Made by a program: the position numbers and the translations under genes. From positions 106,726,537-106,766,557 of the forward strand of contig JBOZIK010000001.1 of the NCBI GenBank assembly GCA_051453625.1: a stretch of DNA of 40,021 bases, read 5' to 3'. Of this stretch, positions 10,185-21,284 are shown one piece after another. The notes beneath the pieces are model-generated. The model worked only from the letters and a program-made list of their open reading frames with translations. It searched no databases and was not told where the DNA came from. This DNA comes from Welwitschia mirabilis (lineage: Eukaryota; Gnetophyta; Gnetopsida; Welwitschiales). Within the stretch, counting starts at the first letter, position 1, and the number at the start of each line of letters is the position of its first letter.

Positions 10185-11825
10185 GCCTTTGACAATATGA
10201 TATGATAGATATGAGAACTCTACCAGAGAGCTAGTTAGCCATAATATACCTTCTATTTATAGGTCCTTACTCTCTTGACAGTGGTTTCACTTCCCTCGTC
10301 ATGATGAATAGTGTTTTTCATCACCTTGTTAACTTAATCATCCCTAATTCCAAAGGCATGACTTCATGAAAATGTTAAAACATATTGGATGACACATTAG
10401 CAAGGTTTCAATCCTATTACAGTTGATGATTAGATTGATTATAGTCTTGACATTACATTAGAACATTATAAGATAAACATCAGATGTTGTTGTAATCATT
10501 ATCTCTATTACATAATGGTTTATATTATTAGCATTAAATCATGCATCTTTAATATCAAGTAGTTCTATGATGTATACCAATGAATCTTACTAAGCTAGCA
10601 TTTAGGTCAAAGTAGTTAATCTTCTTCATATTATTTTTTAATTATTCTTTATTTTAGCATTTTTTTAGTGTTTATTTTAATGATTTCAAAGCCATTTCCA
10701 CATTCAATCTCATCTTTCATAGGACCAACATGATTTTGGATTCATTTATCATCCTTTAAAACTTGTATCATTCATTCATTGACTTGTGATTAACCATGAT
10801 CATTGATTTTATCATTGACTATCCACTTCATACCTTACATCCTTACCTAGCTTTTTTAAGCATGAATAACTTTACTAATTACTTACCCTTATGTCCTTTT
10901 TTCCCCTTAATCTAATATTTATCTTAATTTGATTGTCCTTTTTTTACTAATAACTCATGAGCCAATTTTTCTGACCCTCTCTTTCTCAAATTATCATTAT
11001 TTATAAGGTTTTTGGAGTATTCTAGGAAACCCTTGAGACTTAATACCTGATTTTTCAGATTTCCTATCTTTGATCTTTTCATGTTCCTAAGTTAAGTAAG
11101 ATCAACCCCTTAGATCATCTAGATGATATCCTAAATGACTACTCTTAGGCAATCTATCTAACTTATTTTTACTAACTACAAGTTTTTTATGCTTTTTCCA
11201 ATCTCTGTGAATGATATCATGACATTTTTCAATCATTATTCTCTATTTCTTATTAAAAAATTAGTTATTTATCATGTTGTTTGGAGAAAGTAGGTGGATG
11301 ACCATTGTCCACATTATCCAAAAAAAATATATATATAAAAAAATTCTAGCCACTCAATTTTTACTATTTAAAGGCAGTCATCCTAGGGATTTTGTCTCAA
11401 AGAAGCCTTGGATGACTATAATAGACCATGATTATGCCATTACTTTTCCCATTTTTCTCTCATTTTTAACATCATTTTTGCTACTCTTTAACTTTTTCAC
11501 CTACTAAAACTTCATCCTCTCTTCATCTACATACCTCCTAATACTAGATATATATGGATTCTACATCCCAAAGTTAAATGTTTTAATGTTATACAAAACT
11601 GAGGTATGCTTTAAAATCTTATCTTACTTTTACTTATTTCTCACATTATAGAGTATTTTAATACATGGTTTTTTTGGCATAGAACTATCTATTTTTCATC
11701 ACCTTTACTTTGGTTTAAATAGTTCACAATTTCATTATGTATTTTATGAGTTATCAGTATTTAGTTTAAATTCCTTAGAAACTAGTTTATAAGATTTAAA
11801 ATCCTTTTTTTTTTTTGGACCCAAC
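10185..11825. other. AT-rich DNA, no gene recognised
   Basis: No coding motif could be assigned on either strand. T-rich tracts are frequent. The right end (about 11800-11850) has a T run followed by G-rich sequence at the outer edge of the LTR at 11826. Degraded transposon sequence is likely but not shown. Confidence 0.5.
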
Positions 11826-13011
11826 AGGGGGTTGGGGGGGTGGTGTGGGAGTGAATAGGTTTTTTGAAAAATTTAAATAACTATTAATACTCAAGAAATA
11901 AATTATGATACAAAAAGATATAATAAAATAAACTCAAAAAGTAAAACTAAAATAATGCAGAAGATAAGATTTATAGTGGTTTAGGATAGACCCTACTGCA
12001 CCCTTAGAAGACAACCAATCACCAAGACTGCTCTAGATCTTTGTTATTTCACTATGTACTAGGTTATCAAGGCTAACCTTAAACATTTACAAAAATGAAC
12101 TTTTAAAAGCTAAGTCTTAATATTCATAAAATAGACTTTTCTAGGCTAAGTCTCAACCTTCATAAAACGGATTTTTCAAGACTAAGTCTTAACTTTCATA
12201 AAACCTTTAAGGATGAGTGATGGAATGAAGCCTTTATGTTCTAAGTAAGTTAAATTTAAGTACTAACAATGGAGTCTTATTTCTCAGATTTAATACAAAG
12301 GTAAGTACTAAGAGAGAGAAGAATGATGTTACAAAGATAAGCTCTTGAGATCAAGAGTGTAACCTCCTTATTCAAAATTAGTTTAATTTGCTCCTGAGTT
12401 TTTGAGTGTAATCTATTTAAATATATTTCCCCAAAATATAGCCATTAGATAGTTATAAAGGAATCTAACATTTATAATAAATAGATTTGGTAAGATAACA
12501 ATTAGAAAATTGCTTAAAAGGTTCCACTTCTACTCTGACTAGTTGACCCCTTCAATCATCTGGTCGACTTAAGTAACTTACATCACTTGATTTGGTCATT
12601 TACTTTTTTATCTAGTTGAATCGAGTGACTCATATTACTTAATCCAGTTGGCTCCAGCGAAAATCCAGTCGATTGCCTTTGTTCAGGTACGATTAACTTC
12701 ACATGAGCCTGGTTGACCCCATATGAAATAGCTCATATGAAGAAGCTTAAAAAGTGCATTTATAGTTCAGGTCAACTAGATAAAGATCCATTAAACCCCA
12801 TATGAATTAACCTAAAATGTTTATTTCCAAGTTTAAGTAATTCCTAGTTTAAGTCCTTAGATAGAAAGTCAAGTTACTTCAATTAGAACATGTTCAAATC
12901 TTGACTATCTTTTGGTTATGGGTCCTTTAGCTTCTTGATTTTATAAAATCACATTTTATTCTACAAAGATCATATTAGTTTGACATTAATTGTAAATATA
13001 AGATCCTAATA
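11826..13011 (-). repeat. 3' LTR of the gag-only element (copy C)
   Basis: About 1.19 kb. On the minus strand it begins TATTAGGATCTTATATTTAC directly after the polypurine tract. It contains the conserved SIRE LTR block (11962-12008) and about four 36-bp units. The distal end is degenerate and G-rich, so 11826 is an estimate. Confidence 0.75.
12071..12210. repeat. 36-bp tandem repeat in LTR copy C, about 4 units
   Basis: About four imperfect 36-base units, against three in the partner LTR of the same element and about seven in solo LTR copy A. Confidence 0.8.
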
Positions 13012-13026
13012 ATCTTCCCCTTTAAC
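13012..13026 (-). other. Polypurine tract of the gag-only element
   Basis: On the minus strand TGTTAAAGGGGAAGA directly precedes the LTR start. A purine run ending at the LTR is the plus-strand DNA primer in LTR retrotransposons. Its position fixes this LTR as the 3' one and the element as minus-oriented. Confidence 0.75.
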
Positions 13027-14019
13027 ATTGAGGGTAAACAAATAAGTGATTTCAAGACCAAACAAATATTTCATTTTTAAGCTCTTTCTTTCATCAATCT
13101 AATAAAGCATATTAATATAATAAAAGCTCCCTCTTTCATAAAGCCATACAAATAATATTAAGTAAATTGGACATTTCCTTTTAAGGAAAAATATTTTTGA
13201 AATAGGACCATTTTGAGTTCTACTAAATTTTAACTATGGCAATTTTATGCATACATATTTTTTAAAACACCATATTTCCTCTCCCTTTTAACATCAATGA
13301 TAAAGGATAAATAAAGAGAGATAAATAGCTATAAACCTTATAAATGTGAAGAAAAATACCATATTTTCTTCCCCTAACTTTATGCCATATATATGTATAA
13401 AAATTAATCATGATAGTGTCTCCAGAGCAAGCAAGTAAATGAGATGATGATTTTCAAAAGAAAACCGATTGATGCTATGTTCATGACAATACATTTTAAG
13501 TTTAAAGTGAAAAAAAATAATCAAAATTTATAGATAGAGCTTTAAAATAAATTACCATTAAGATGCAAATTCAATACAATAATAAGAACTAGATATATAT
13601 GACCTTCTTTAGCTAATCACAGTAACCTTAATGACCATACAATAATGAGGTTCCCATATAAAAACAAGGTAAATGTCATAATGATTCTTCTAAAGAGTAA
13701 ATCATATTATGATAATTTACAATTTAGAAAAAATAATGTAATAAATAACAATTGGTTAAAATAACAAGAACCACTGCTAGTGTTGAATTTACTTGGATTA
13801 AAATGATTGCAAATTCTTAGCTTTCATCCACATGGTCTTTCTTGATTTTGAGTTGGAAACAAATTTAAATGATAAAGCATTAATGTTTGCAAAACACATA
13901 TTTTTTCTATATGGATAATTAAATTTTAAATGATCAAATTTACAATAAAAATAATAAATAATATTCTTATAAAAAATATTATACCTTTAATACTTACCTC
14001 ATTGGATGATGTTGATGTA
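13027..14019 (-). other. Non-coding internal region of the gag-only element
   Basis: About 1 kb of AT-rich sequence between the gag frame and the polypurine tract. No protease, integrase, reverse transcriptase or third-frame motif was seen. In an autonomous SIRE element several kilobases of pol would occupy this place. Confidence 0.55.
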
Positions 14020-15335
14020 CTGTTGCCTGCCTTCAAATTCAATATTCTTTTTGTCATGTGTAAGTTGTCCCAATCCAAGCATCTTCTCAAGTTTCCTTCA
14101 TCCTTATAAAAGTCTGCTTATGACTTGTGAAAACTAGCTAAATTCTTCATGAGACTTGTGTTTTTCTTCTGAATCTCTTTATATCTTTGATTTATGACTT
14201 CATGCTTCCTTTTCAAATCCTTAATGATCTTGTTTAGTTCATTAAATTTTAGAGCAAGCCTTTCATATTCTTGATATAGTTCATGACATGTGTCTTTAAC
14301 ATCCTCCTCTTCTTCACCTTCACTAATGTCAAAATCAACATGGTTAGTGAATTTTAGTGACTGAGTAGTGAGGGTTACAAGTTCCATGAAAGATAATGTT
14401 CTACCTCCTTCAGATTCTTCATCTGAGCTTTCTTCTTCATCTTCTTCATTATTATCCCAAGTGGATACTTGTAAGAGATTCTTTAGATCCTTAAGATTTC
14501 TATTGTTGGTAGAACTAGTTTCCATATGCCTAAACCATTTACTATTTTTTCCATCTCTTTTTCTTAACAAAAATGTTTTAAATTTTCTTGCTAAAAGAGA
14601 TACTTCATCTAATTCATATTATAGTCTATCACTTTTTGCATCTTCCTACATACTTTTCAAAATAAGGCTTTTCTTCTTATTTTTATAAAATTTTAAGTTG
14701 TAAGTTTGGAGGTTCCTTGTAGTTCATCTAGTGAAATCTTACTAGGATATTTATTTTCTTTGATTGGAATCATCTTTGTTTCAAATCTATTGGGAAGGGA
14801 TATTAAGATATTCATTACTATTTTGACTTCCTTCATCTTTCATCCAAGATTTGCCATGGATTTTATAATGTCTATTAATCTAGAAAATAATGTCTAAAGA
14901 GTATCTTCCTCATCCATCTTAATATCTTCAAATTTTGTAATCAACATCTACATCTGTGCTTTCTTAATAATGGATGTTCCTTCATGAGCAATAGTAAGAA
15001 TATCCTGTGCTTCTCTAGCAGTCTCAAAGTTTTCTATTATTTTAAACTCATCTATAGTAAAATAACAAAAAATTACATTCAAAACATAAGCATCAATAGT
15101 AACATTAGCTTTTTCTAGTAAATTCTATTTATCTTTTGTTTTTAACACAACTATAAAAGTGCCTTTGACATCCTTTTAAGTTGTGATAGAATGAGTATAA
15201 CATATGATCAATATATCTTCATAATCTACATCAAGATATCTTAAGAATATTATCATTTTAGCCTTCCAGTATTGATAGTTTATTCCATTAAATAATGGAG
15301 GTCTAGAAATAAAGAGACCTTCTACAATAGAACTC
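14020..15335 (-). pseudogene. SIRE-type Copia gag, decayed, of the gag-only element
   Basis: Begins MSSIVEGLFISRPPLFNG at 15335, the usual gag start in this lineage, followed by NYQYWKAKMIIFL. The capsid-like domain includes VLNVIFCYFTIDEF, TAREAQDIL, HEGTSIIKKAQ, ITKFEDIKMDEEDTL and SLDELQG. The frame stays open over roughly 215 codons apart from about six point stops; one frameshift near 14690 moves it into the frame continuing to 14118 without stops. The zinc knuckle is lost: around RHMETSSTNNRN the CCHC cysteines are gone. An acidic tract (NNEEDEEESSDEE) and a coiled coil (KFNELNKIIKDLKRKHE) follow, as in SIRE gag. Decay is mostly point mutation. Not functional as it stands. Confidence 0.85.
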
Positions 15336-15393
15336 ATGGTTAGGGTTATTGAATCAAAGACTAGTTAAAATATTAGTAATGATTCAACCTAGG

Positions 15394-15406
15394 GCTTTGA
15401 TACCAA
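15394..15406 (-). other. Primer-binding site (initiator Met-tRNA type)
   Basis: On the minus strand TTGGTATCAAAGC abuts the 3' end of the 5' LTR. It differs by one base from TGGTATCAGAGC, the initiator-tRNA-Met complement used by most plant Copia elements. It sets the orientation of the element. Confidence 0.85.
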
Positions 15407-16560
15407 TTTAAGGATCTAAAATAACCTTGGAGAGATGAATAGGATTTTTGAAATATTTAAATAGTAATCATTACCTAAATAAGAAATTATGATATAAAAA
15501 GATATAAGAAACTAAACTCAAAAAGTAAAATTAAAGTAATACACAAGACAAGATTTAGTGGTTCTAGATAGAGCCTACTCCACTCTCAAAAGATAGCCAA
15601 TAACTAAGACTATTTTAGATCTTTGTTAGTTCACTATTTACCACGTTTTCAAGGCTAACTTTCAACCTTTACGAAGCAGATTTTTGTAGCTAAATCTCAA
15701 CCTTCATAAAACAGAATTTTTCAGGCTAAGTCTTAACCTTCATAACACCTTTAAGTGTGAGTGATGGGATGAAGCCTTTATGCTCTAAGTCACTCAAATG
15801 CAAGTACTAATAATGGAGCCTTATTGTTCAAATTTAGTACAAAGGTAAGTACTAACAAAAAGAAGAATTGTGTTACAAAATTAAGCTTTTCACATTTAGA
15901 GTACAACCTCTGTTTTTTAAAATTAGTTCCATTTATAATTAATTTTTTAAGTGTATCTTCTTTAAATATATTTCCCCAAATATAGCTATTAGATAGTTGG
16001 AAAGGAGTTTGACATTTACAATGGGTGGATTAGATGAGATAATGATTAGAAAACTATTTGAAAAGTTCCACTTTCACTCTAACTAGTCAACCTCACAAAA
16101 CATCTGGTCAACCCAAGTGACTCACATCACTTGATTCGGTCATCCCCTTTTTCATCTAGTTAACTTGAGTGACCTACGTTACTTAAGCTAATTACCCCCA
16201 ACTGAAATCTAGTTGACTACCTTTGTCTAGGTCTAATTGACCCTACATGAATCCAATTGATCCATATAAAGTAGCCCAATATATGCATTTGTAGGTCTAG
16301 TCAACCCCATATGCACCTAGTTGACCCCATATGAAGTAGTCCAAAATGTGCATTTCTAGATTTAGTCAGCCCAAGGGTGATCCAATCAACCTATAGTTTA
16401 AGTCCTTGGATAGAAACTAAAGCACCTAAGATCAAAACACATCCAAGTTTTGACTATTTTTTAGTTGTGATTCCTTCATTTTCTTGCATCTATAAAATCA
16501 CATTTCATTCTATAAAGATTATATTAGTTTGATATCAATTAGCAATATAAAATCCTAATA
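15407..16560 (-). repeat. 5' LTR of the gag-only element (copy D)
   Basis: 1154 bases. On the minus strand it starts TATTAGGATTTTATATTGCT and ends at the primer-binding site. It carries about three 36-bp units (15653-15755) and the conserved SIRE LTR block (15545-15588). Many degenerate GTCGAC-like motifs lie in its 5' half. Confidence 0.8.
15653..15755. repeat. 36-bp tandem repeat in LTR copy D, about 3 units
   Basis: Three imperfect 36-base units directly 5' (minus orientation) of the conserved SIRE LTR block. Confidence 0.8.
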
Positions 16561-16561
16561 A

Positions 16562-17137
16562 GAGGTACTATAATGTTTGGGGATAATGGTAAGGTAATGG
16601 TTGAAGATGTTGGTACTATAAGGGGTAAGGACTTTTTAATAATTCACAATGTACTTTACATCAATAAATTGAAATACAACCTCCTCAGTATTAGTTAAAT
16701 TTATGATAAAGATATGTATGTGTTATTTATTACTTCTAATTATCATTTTTTAAATAAATAAGGTATAATTATTTTAACTAGGGATAGAGATGAGAACATG
16801 TATTTTACTAGACAATCATTATGTAGTAATCATTTATCCTCTATTTCATTTAAGAAGAGTAGGTTATGGCATAAACAATTAGGTGGTGTAAACTACACAG
16901 ATCTCTATAACATCTTTAAACATGATCTTATTAAATATACTTCAAGTAAGCAAGGTGAAAGGTGAATTATGTTGAGCATGTCAATTAGAAAAACAAACTA
17001 AGAGGGGTTTTTAAGACTTATCAAAATACTTCTTAATAATCATTATAGTTACTTGATATAGATCTTATAGGTCTTGCCTTTATAGAGAATCTTAGTAGTA
17101 AGAAGTATTGGTAAATATAGTTTTGATGATTTTACTT
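16562..17137 (+). pseudogene. SIRE-type Copia protease end, GAG_pre-integrase and integrase start
   Basis: Plus-strand relic. TIMFGDNGKVMVEDVGTI and NVLYINKLKYNLLSIS (about 16567-16697) match the C-terminal half of the retropepsin; a TAG follows LLSIS where the family has Gln. RLWHKQLGGVNYTDL (about 16861-16905) is the GAG_pre-integrase block, and the zinc-binding Cys region follows with changes. An integrase start with the first catalytic Asp (LIDIDLIG) lies near 17052-17075. It breaks off at about 17137, just after the second Asp-containing block of the N-terminal core. It abuts the 5' LTR of the gag-only element, so the insertion or a rearrangement removed the rest. Confidence 0.8.
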
Positions 17138-18309
17138 ATCAAATATTTTATGACATTATGTAAAATAGATTAATGCAAAGAAAAATCAGATCATCATAAG
17201 AATAAGAGGATGTTGTAACCTCAAGAGAATATCTTACAAAAAGGATTAGCTATTAAAATTGCAAAATCAGTTATTTGAAGATGTCTGGAAATTTGAAGAC
17301 ATATCTAGTAAAGATGTCTAAGAAATTAAAGATGTCTTGGATGTATCAAAATTCAAGTAATATGTTAAAGATGACTATTTCATTAAAGATAATTTTGTTA
17401 CAAGTTGAACCTAACATAGATAAAGATGTCTACATGTTTAAAGATGTCTATACTAGGCTAAAACACATAAGAGAATTAATTTTAATTTTGACTCATATCT
17501 TACATCTTAGGTGAGCTATCAACACATCATGAATTCATGATTACGGAGGCACAAGGATTAATTTGCATGAAAATGTAAGCAAGCTCACTAAATACGTCTA
17601 TAAAGTAAAGATGTTTGACTATTATAGATGTATACAAATGTGAAGATGTCTTGGGTTAAAGTTTACATCAATAAAAATTAAAGATACATGTTAGACACTT
17701 AGGCATTTCCTATCATTATATAGTGATTACAAGTTTAAATTTCAATTTCAAATGGTTAGATCCTCTTTTACCATATAAAGGCTCAACGTCACAAAACAAA
17801 TTACAACTTTTGAAACCATAATGAGTACATATCTCTTGAAATTTTGGAATTTAGCAATTAAATCAAATATAGAACAAGGTAACATGAGTAAAAGAAACAT
17901 CTCATGAAGGATCAAAAGCATCATTTGGAAAATAGATAGCATTGTCTACATCATTCATTCTAGGATTCCTTATTCCCATATCATTCATCCATACCGGTGA
18001 TGATAATAACAAGAACAAGGAAATCAAATATTCATTAAAGCTACATCTTTAGGCTTATTGTTATATTATATATTTAGTTTTATATTATTGAACTATCTTA
18101 ATATTAAATTTTGTTATAAGTTCATTATTGAATCAATCTCTTTATAAGGAAATTCTTGTATGGGTGTGCATTTAAGATGGTACCTGTGAGCATCTATTTT
18201 TTTTGTAAGGTTTGTTATGAGCTAGAAAACCATTATTTCCTTATAGGAAAGAGAGTATTGTATTATAAGGAGGCTCTCATTATTATAAAGTTTGTGGTGT
18301 ACTTATGAA
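17138..18309. other. Unclassified AT-rich DNA with dispersed AAGATGTCT motif
   Basis: No coding motif was found. The 9-mer AAGATGTCT or a one-base variant recurs at irregular spacing between about 17276 and 17655, at least seven times on the plus strand, which suggests a degraded LTR or a non-autonomous element. The right-hand end (about 18222-18300) resembles 30777-30840, on the far side of the large SIRE-type element. Confidence 0.5.
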
Positions 18310-18892
18310 TGTTAAGTTATAATTTTACAAATTTGAGGTCAAACTAGCATTTTCTAGTATAGCAAAACATGTTGTATTTCTTGAAAAAAATATTAATCCT
18401 TATAAGTCAGAAGTAATAAACATTTCTCACTAGCCATGCTTAAACCTAATAAGTTACAGATCTTAAAAGGAGTTGATTGAATTTCTAAGGGGTCAACCAA
18501 ACTTATACCAAAAAGTGTCAAAACCAATTTTTTGAGGGATTAACCAGATTCCCATGGGATGGACTGAACTTGTATAAATACTTGTTAAATATTTTCATTA
18601 TGGGATTAACTAGACCAAAATATGATTGACTAGGGTAAAAATATTTTCAACTATCTTTCATATGAGGTGACTATACTAAAATATAGTCGACTGGACCTAG
18701 GCACATGCGGTCAACCAGATCCCTGATGGAGTTGATTGAGATTGGAGACATAAAGAACTTAGGTTAACTGGAAGAAGATGGGGTCAATTAACTTTAGTTA
18801 TGACACTCAATGAGGTTGACTGGTCTTAATGAAAATAAAATTTTTCTAGTCATTGCCTTCCTATTTTTATTCATTAAAGTATCAAATGGACT

Positions 18893-18899
18893 TATAAAA
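18893..18899 (+). promoter_or_regulatory. TATA box of the 5' LTR
   Basis: TATAAAA in CTTATAAAAC, about 583 bases into the LTR. The same box stands at the matching place in the 3' LTR (30196-30202) although the LTRs have diverged. It is the likely core promoter of the element. Confidence 0.55.
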
Positions 18900-19255
18900 C
18901 CCTAAAATGTATCTCTTATATCAACCTCAATCATCAAAATCATTAGCATCCTTTTTTCACTTAACTAAAAATCAAAAAAGCATTTTTGATTATTAGTACT
19001 TTAGTTAATTATTTTTGCATTTTATGTACTTAGATTTGTGATATCATTTTCAAATAGTGTAGTACTATCATTACTGCATTTTAGATCTAGTGAAGTCTAT
19101 GCATTATGGCATACTACTAACACCAAAAAGTATTTTCTCTAAAGGTTGAAATTGAGCATTTAAAGTCTGATTATCAAAGATTATAAGTAAACCTGAGAAA
19201 CCTAAAAAGTAAGCAATAAATAATTTGGATCAACCTTATATAGAAGCTGATTACT

Positions 19256-19300
19256 GAGAGTGGAGTAGGGGATTTCTTGAACCACTATAAATCATGTGTC
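19256..19300 (+). promoter_or_regulatory. Conserved SIRE LTR block
   Basis: GAGAGTGGAGTAGG, about ten bases, then ACCACTATAAATC. The same block, inverted, occurs in the otherwise different minus-strand LTRs (6461-6502, 11962-12008, 15545-15588) and near 30563-30600. Blocks of this kind are known from SIRE/Maximus LTRs; the role (R region, packaging or RNA end formation) is inferred. Confidence 0.6.
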
Positions 19301-19478
19301 TATCAATCTCTATCTATATTTTCTAGTTTCAATAATTTTTCTTTCAGATCATTTTGTTATTTCATATGAATAAATATTTTTCAGTATTTAATATTTTGTG
19401 AAGACAGTTTTTTAATTTATTTTTAAGTCTTATTTACTAATCACCTCTCCTCCTCTTTAGGGTTCTAAATCCAACATT

Positions 19479-19489
19479 TGGTATTAGAG
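19479..19489 (+). other. Primer-binding site (initiator Met-tRNA type)
   Basis: TGGTATTAGAG, one C-to-T change from the initiator-tRNA-Met complement TGGTATCAGAG, two bases after the LTR end. It marks the start of the internal region. Confidence 0.85.
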
Positions 19490-19539
19490 ATTGGTTGAGT
19501 CATTAGTAGATCTTAACAGATCTTATTCTTGAGCCCTAA

Positions 19540-20968
19540 CTATAAGTACTCCTTTTGATGGCTTCTCTATTGGAAGACCACCCATATTTGATGGGGCTAA
19601 CTATACTTATTGGAAGGATAAATGAGAATATTCCTTAGATTCTTAGATGTAGTCATAGAAGAGATTATCTATAATGTTATGTTATGCCCATACTATATAA
19701 AATTTATAATAATGAAACCACCATAATGGTTGAGAAATCTCAAGATCAACTATCTTAGATGTCCGTGCTCTTAATGTTATTTTTCATATAATTTATCCAG
19801 ATGAATTCAAGAGAATTATGGACTAAAAACATGTGAAGGAAGCTTGGGATATACTTGAATTCACATATAAAGGAACATCCATTATAAAACAAGCAAATAT
19901 ACATATTCTTATCTCTAAGTTTGAAGATATTAATATGACAGAAGAAGAGAATCTGCAAGAGTTTTTTTTCTAGACTACTAGACATAATAAACTCTATGGT
20001 AAATTTAGATGAAAAAATGAATGAAGGAAAAGTTGTACGAAATGTTCTAAAATCTCTTTCAAAACTCTTTTAATCGAAGGTCACAACCATTGAGGAAAGC
20101 AAGAACATTAATCAAATGGCATTATAGGAACTACAAGGTAATCTTAAAACTTATGAGTTAAAGTTTTTAAAGATAAAAAGAGAAGTCTTACATTGAAAAG
20201 TGTGCAGAAATAGTCCATATTTGAAAAATCAGATGGAGACCTTGATGAAGATGAAATTGCTCTTTTGGTAAAAAGATTGAAAAAATTGTTGCACATAAGA
20301 AATAGATACGGTAAACCAAGCAAGGGATCAAAGAGGAGTCACTTTAAACTAAGAAGAGATCTAGAAAAAGGAAAGGAGATCTAGTGCTATGCATGGAAGG
20401 GATATGAACATGTTGCAAATGAATGTCCAAATAATAGAATAAATAAGAGGAACTCCAATACATCATCCTTTATTACCATCTAGGATAACGTGGATAAATA
20501 AGAAGATAGTAGCTCAAGTCAAGAGTCAGATAGAGACCGAAGACTTTCCTTCATGGTAATAGTCCCTTTCATGAAAAACATGTCTTTTATCAATGAAATC
20601 AAATGACCTAGACCTTATTAAATAAGATCAAAAGGAGATATAAGATACTTGCCAAGAACTCTATTTAAAATGAAAAAAATTGGCAAAATAGATCAATGAA
20701 CTAAACAAGATACTTAAGGCTCTGAATAAGGAAAAGAAAGAGTTGGATACAAAGTACAAGATGGTTCAAATAGAAAACTCCAAGCTAACGCAAAAGGTAA
20801 AAAGCTTATCTCACTTTGTAAATAAATTTTCAAATAGTTTAAGTAAATTAGAATAGATGCTTAGGATACAAAGATTAGTTCATGACAAGAAAGGTATTGG
20901 CTTCATATCCCAAAATCCATGCAACCAATTGAATAAGCTAACATGACAAAATAGCTCTATGTCAAAAA
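19540..20968 (+). pseudogene. SIRE-type gag, copy 1
   Basis: The N-terminus reads STPFDGFSIGRPPIFDG then ANYTYWKDK (about 19545-19620), the standard SIRE gag start. Capsid-like blocks VRALNVIFHIIYPDEF, KEAWDILEFTYKGTS and ISKFEDINMTEEENL follow (about 19765-19960). The zinc knuckle (about 20385-20425) reads CYAWKGYEHVANEC: the second Cys of the CCHC pattern is Trp, so it is damaged. An acidic linker and a Lys/Glu-rich coiled coil occupy 20500-20860. Frameshifts and stops are frequent. The copy is cut by the N run at 20969, and its second half is repeated at 21285-22310 in a clearly diverged form. Confidence 0.85.
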
Positions 20969-21068
20969 NNNNNNNNNNNNNNNNNNNNNNNNNNNNNNNN
21001 NNNNNNNNNNNNNNNNNNNNNNNNNNNNNNNNNNNNNNNNNNNNNNNNNNNNNNNNNNNNNNNNNNNN
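20969..21068. other. Assembly gap (100 N) inside gag
   Basis: Fixed-size run of N. Gag sequence ends at GTCAAAAA on the left, and gag sequence up to the same point is repeated on the right (22310). The two sides therefore overlap in the element map. Confidence 0.95.
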
Positions 21069-21284
21069 ATGAGGGTTTAGTTTTTGGCGAAATGCACGAG
21101 GGTAGGCATTTATTTGATTAAGTGCGTTAAAAGATGAATGTTTTTAAGATGTTTCTTTGATTAAATGCCTTAAAAGATCAGAAGAAATGATTTGCATGGC
21201 CTTTTAAGGCGTTTATTTTGAAAAACCACCTTAAAAAGACCCTATAATTAAGGCATTTATTTAAAAGCCTCTATTTTTTGTTTT
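21069..21284. repeat. Unrelated insert with repeated TTAAGGC motifs, possibly a DNA-transposon fragment
   Basis: This 216-base piece is not SIRE sequence. It contains repeated and inverted variants of a short motif: TTAAGGCGTTTATTT, TTAAGGCATTTATTT, GCCTTAAAAG and GCGTTAAAAG. Such subterminal repeats are common in MITEs and Mutator- or CACTA-like ends. No complete terminal inverted repeat is visible because the gap removes the left side. Gag resumes directly to the right. Confidence 0.35.

Larger units (their letters stand above)
11826..16560 (-). mobile_element. Gag-only LTR retrotransposon (TR-GAG-like), SIRE-type LTRs
   Basis: On the minus strand this has the full order of an LTR retrotransposon: 5' LTR (15407-16560), primer-binding site next to it, a gag frame, about 1 kb of non-coding sequence, a polypurine tract, and 3' LTR (11826-13011). 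Protease, integrase and reverse transcriptase are absent; only about 2.4 kb separates the LTRs. Known plant TR-GAG elements have this plan and need pol proteins from a partner. The element could instead be an autonomous SIRE-type copy that lost pol by deletion. Both LTRs share the family's terminal sequences. The outer end of the 3' LTR is altered, so the left boundary is uncertain by about 10 bases, and no target-site duplication could be matched (AGAGG lies just right of 16560). Confidence 0.75.
18310..19476 (+). repeat. 5' LTR of the SIRE-type element
   Basis: Starts TGTTAAGTTATAATTTTAC and ends ATCCAACA, with TGTT...AACA inverted ends. The primer-binding site follows two bases later. It shares its full length with 29589-30767. 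Confidence 0.85.

Noticed and set aside
14368-14688. 106-codon Ser-rich plus-strand open frame
   Set aside because: Antisense to the acidic tract and coiled coil of the minus-strand gag; the poly-Ser comes from reading GAA/GAT codons backwards.
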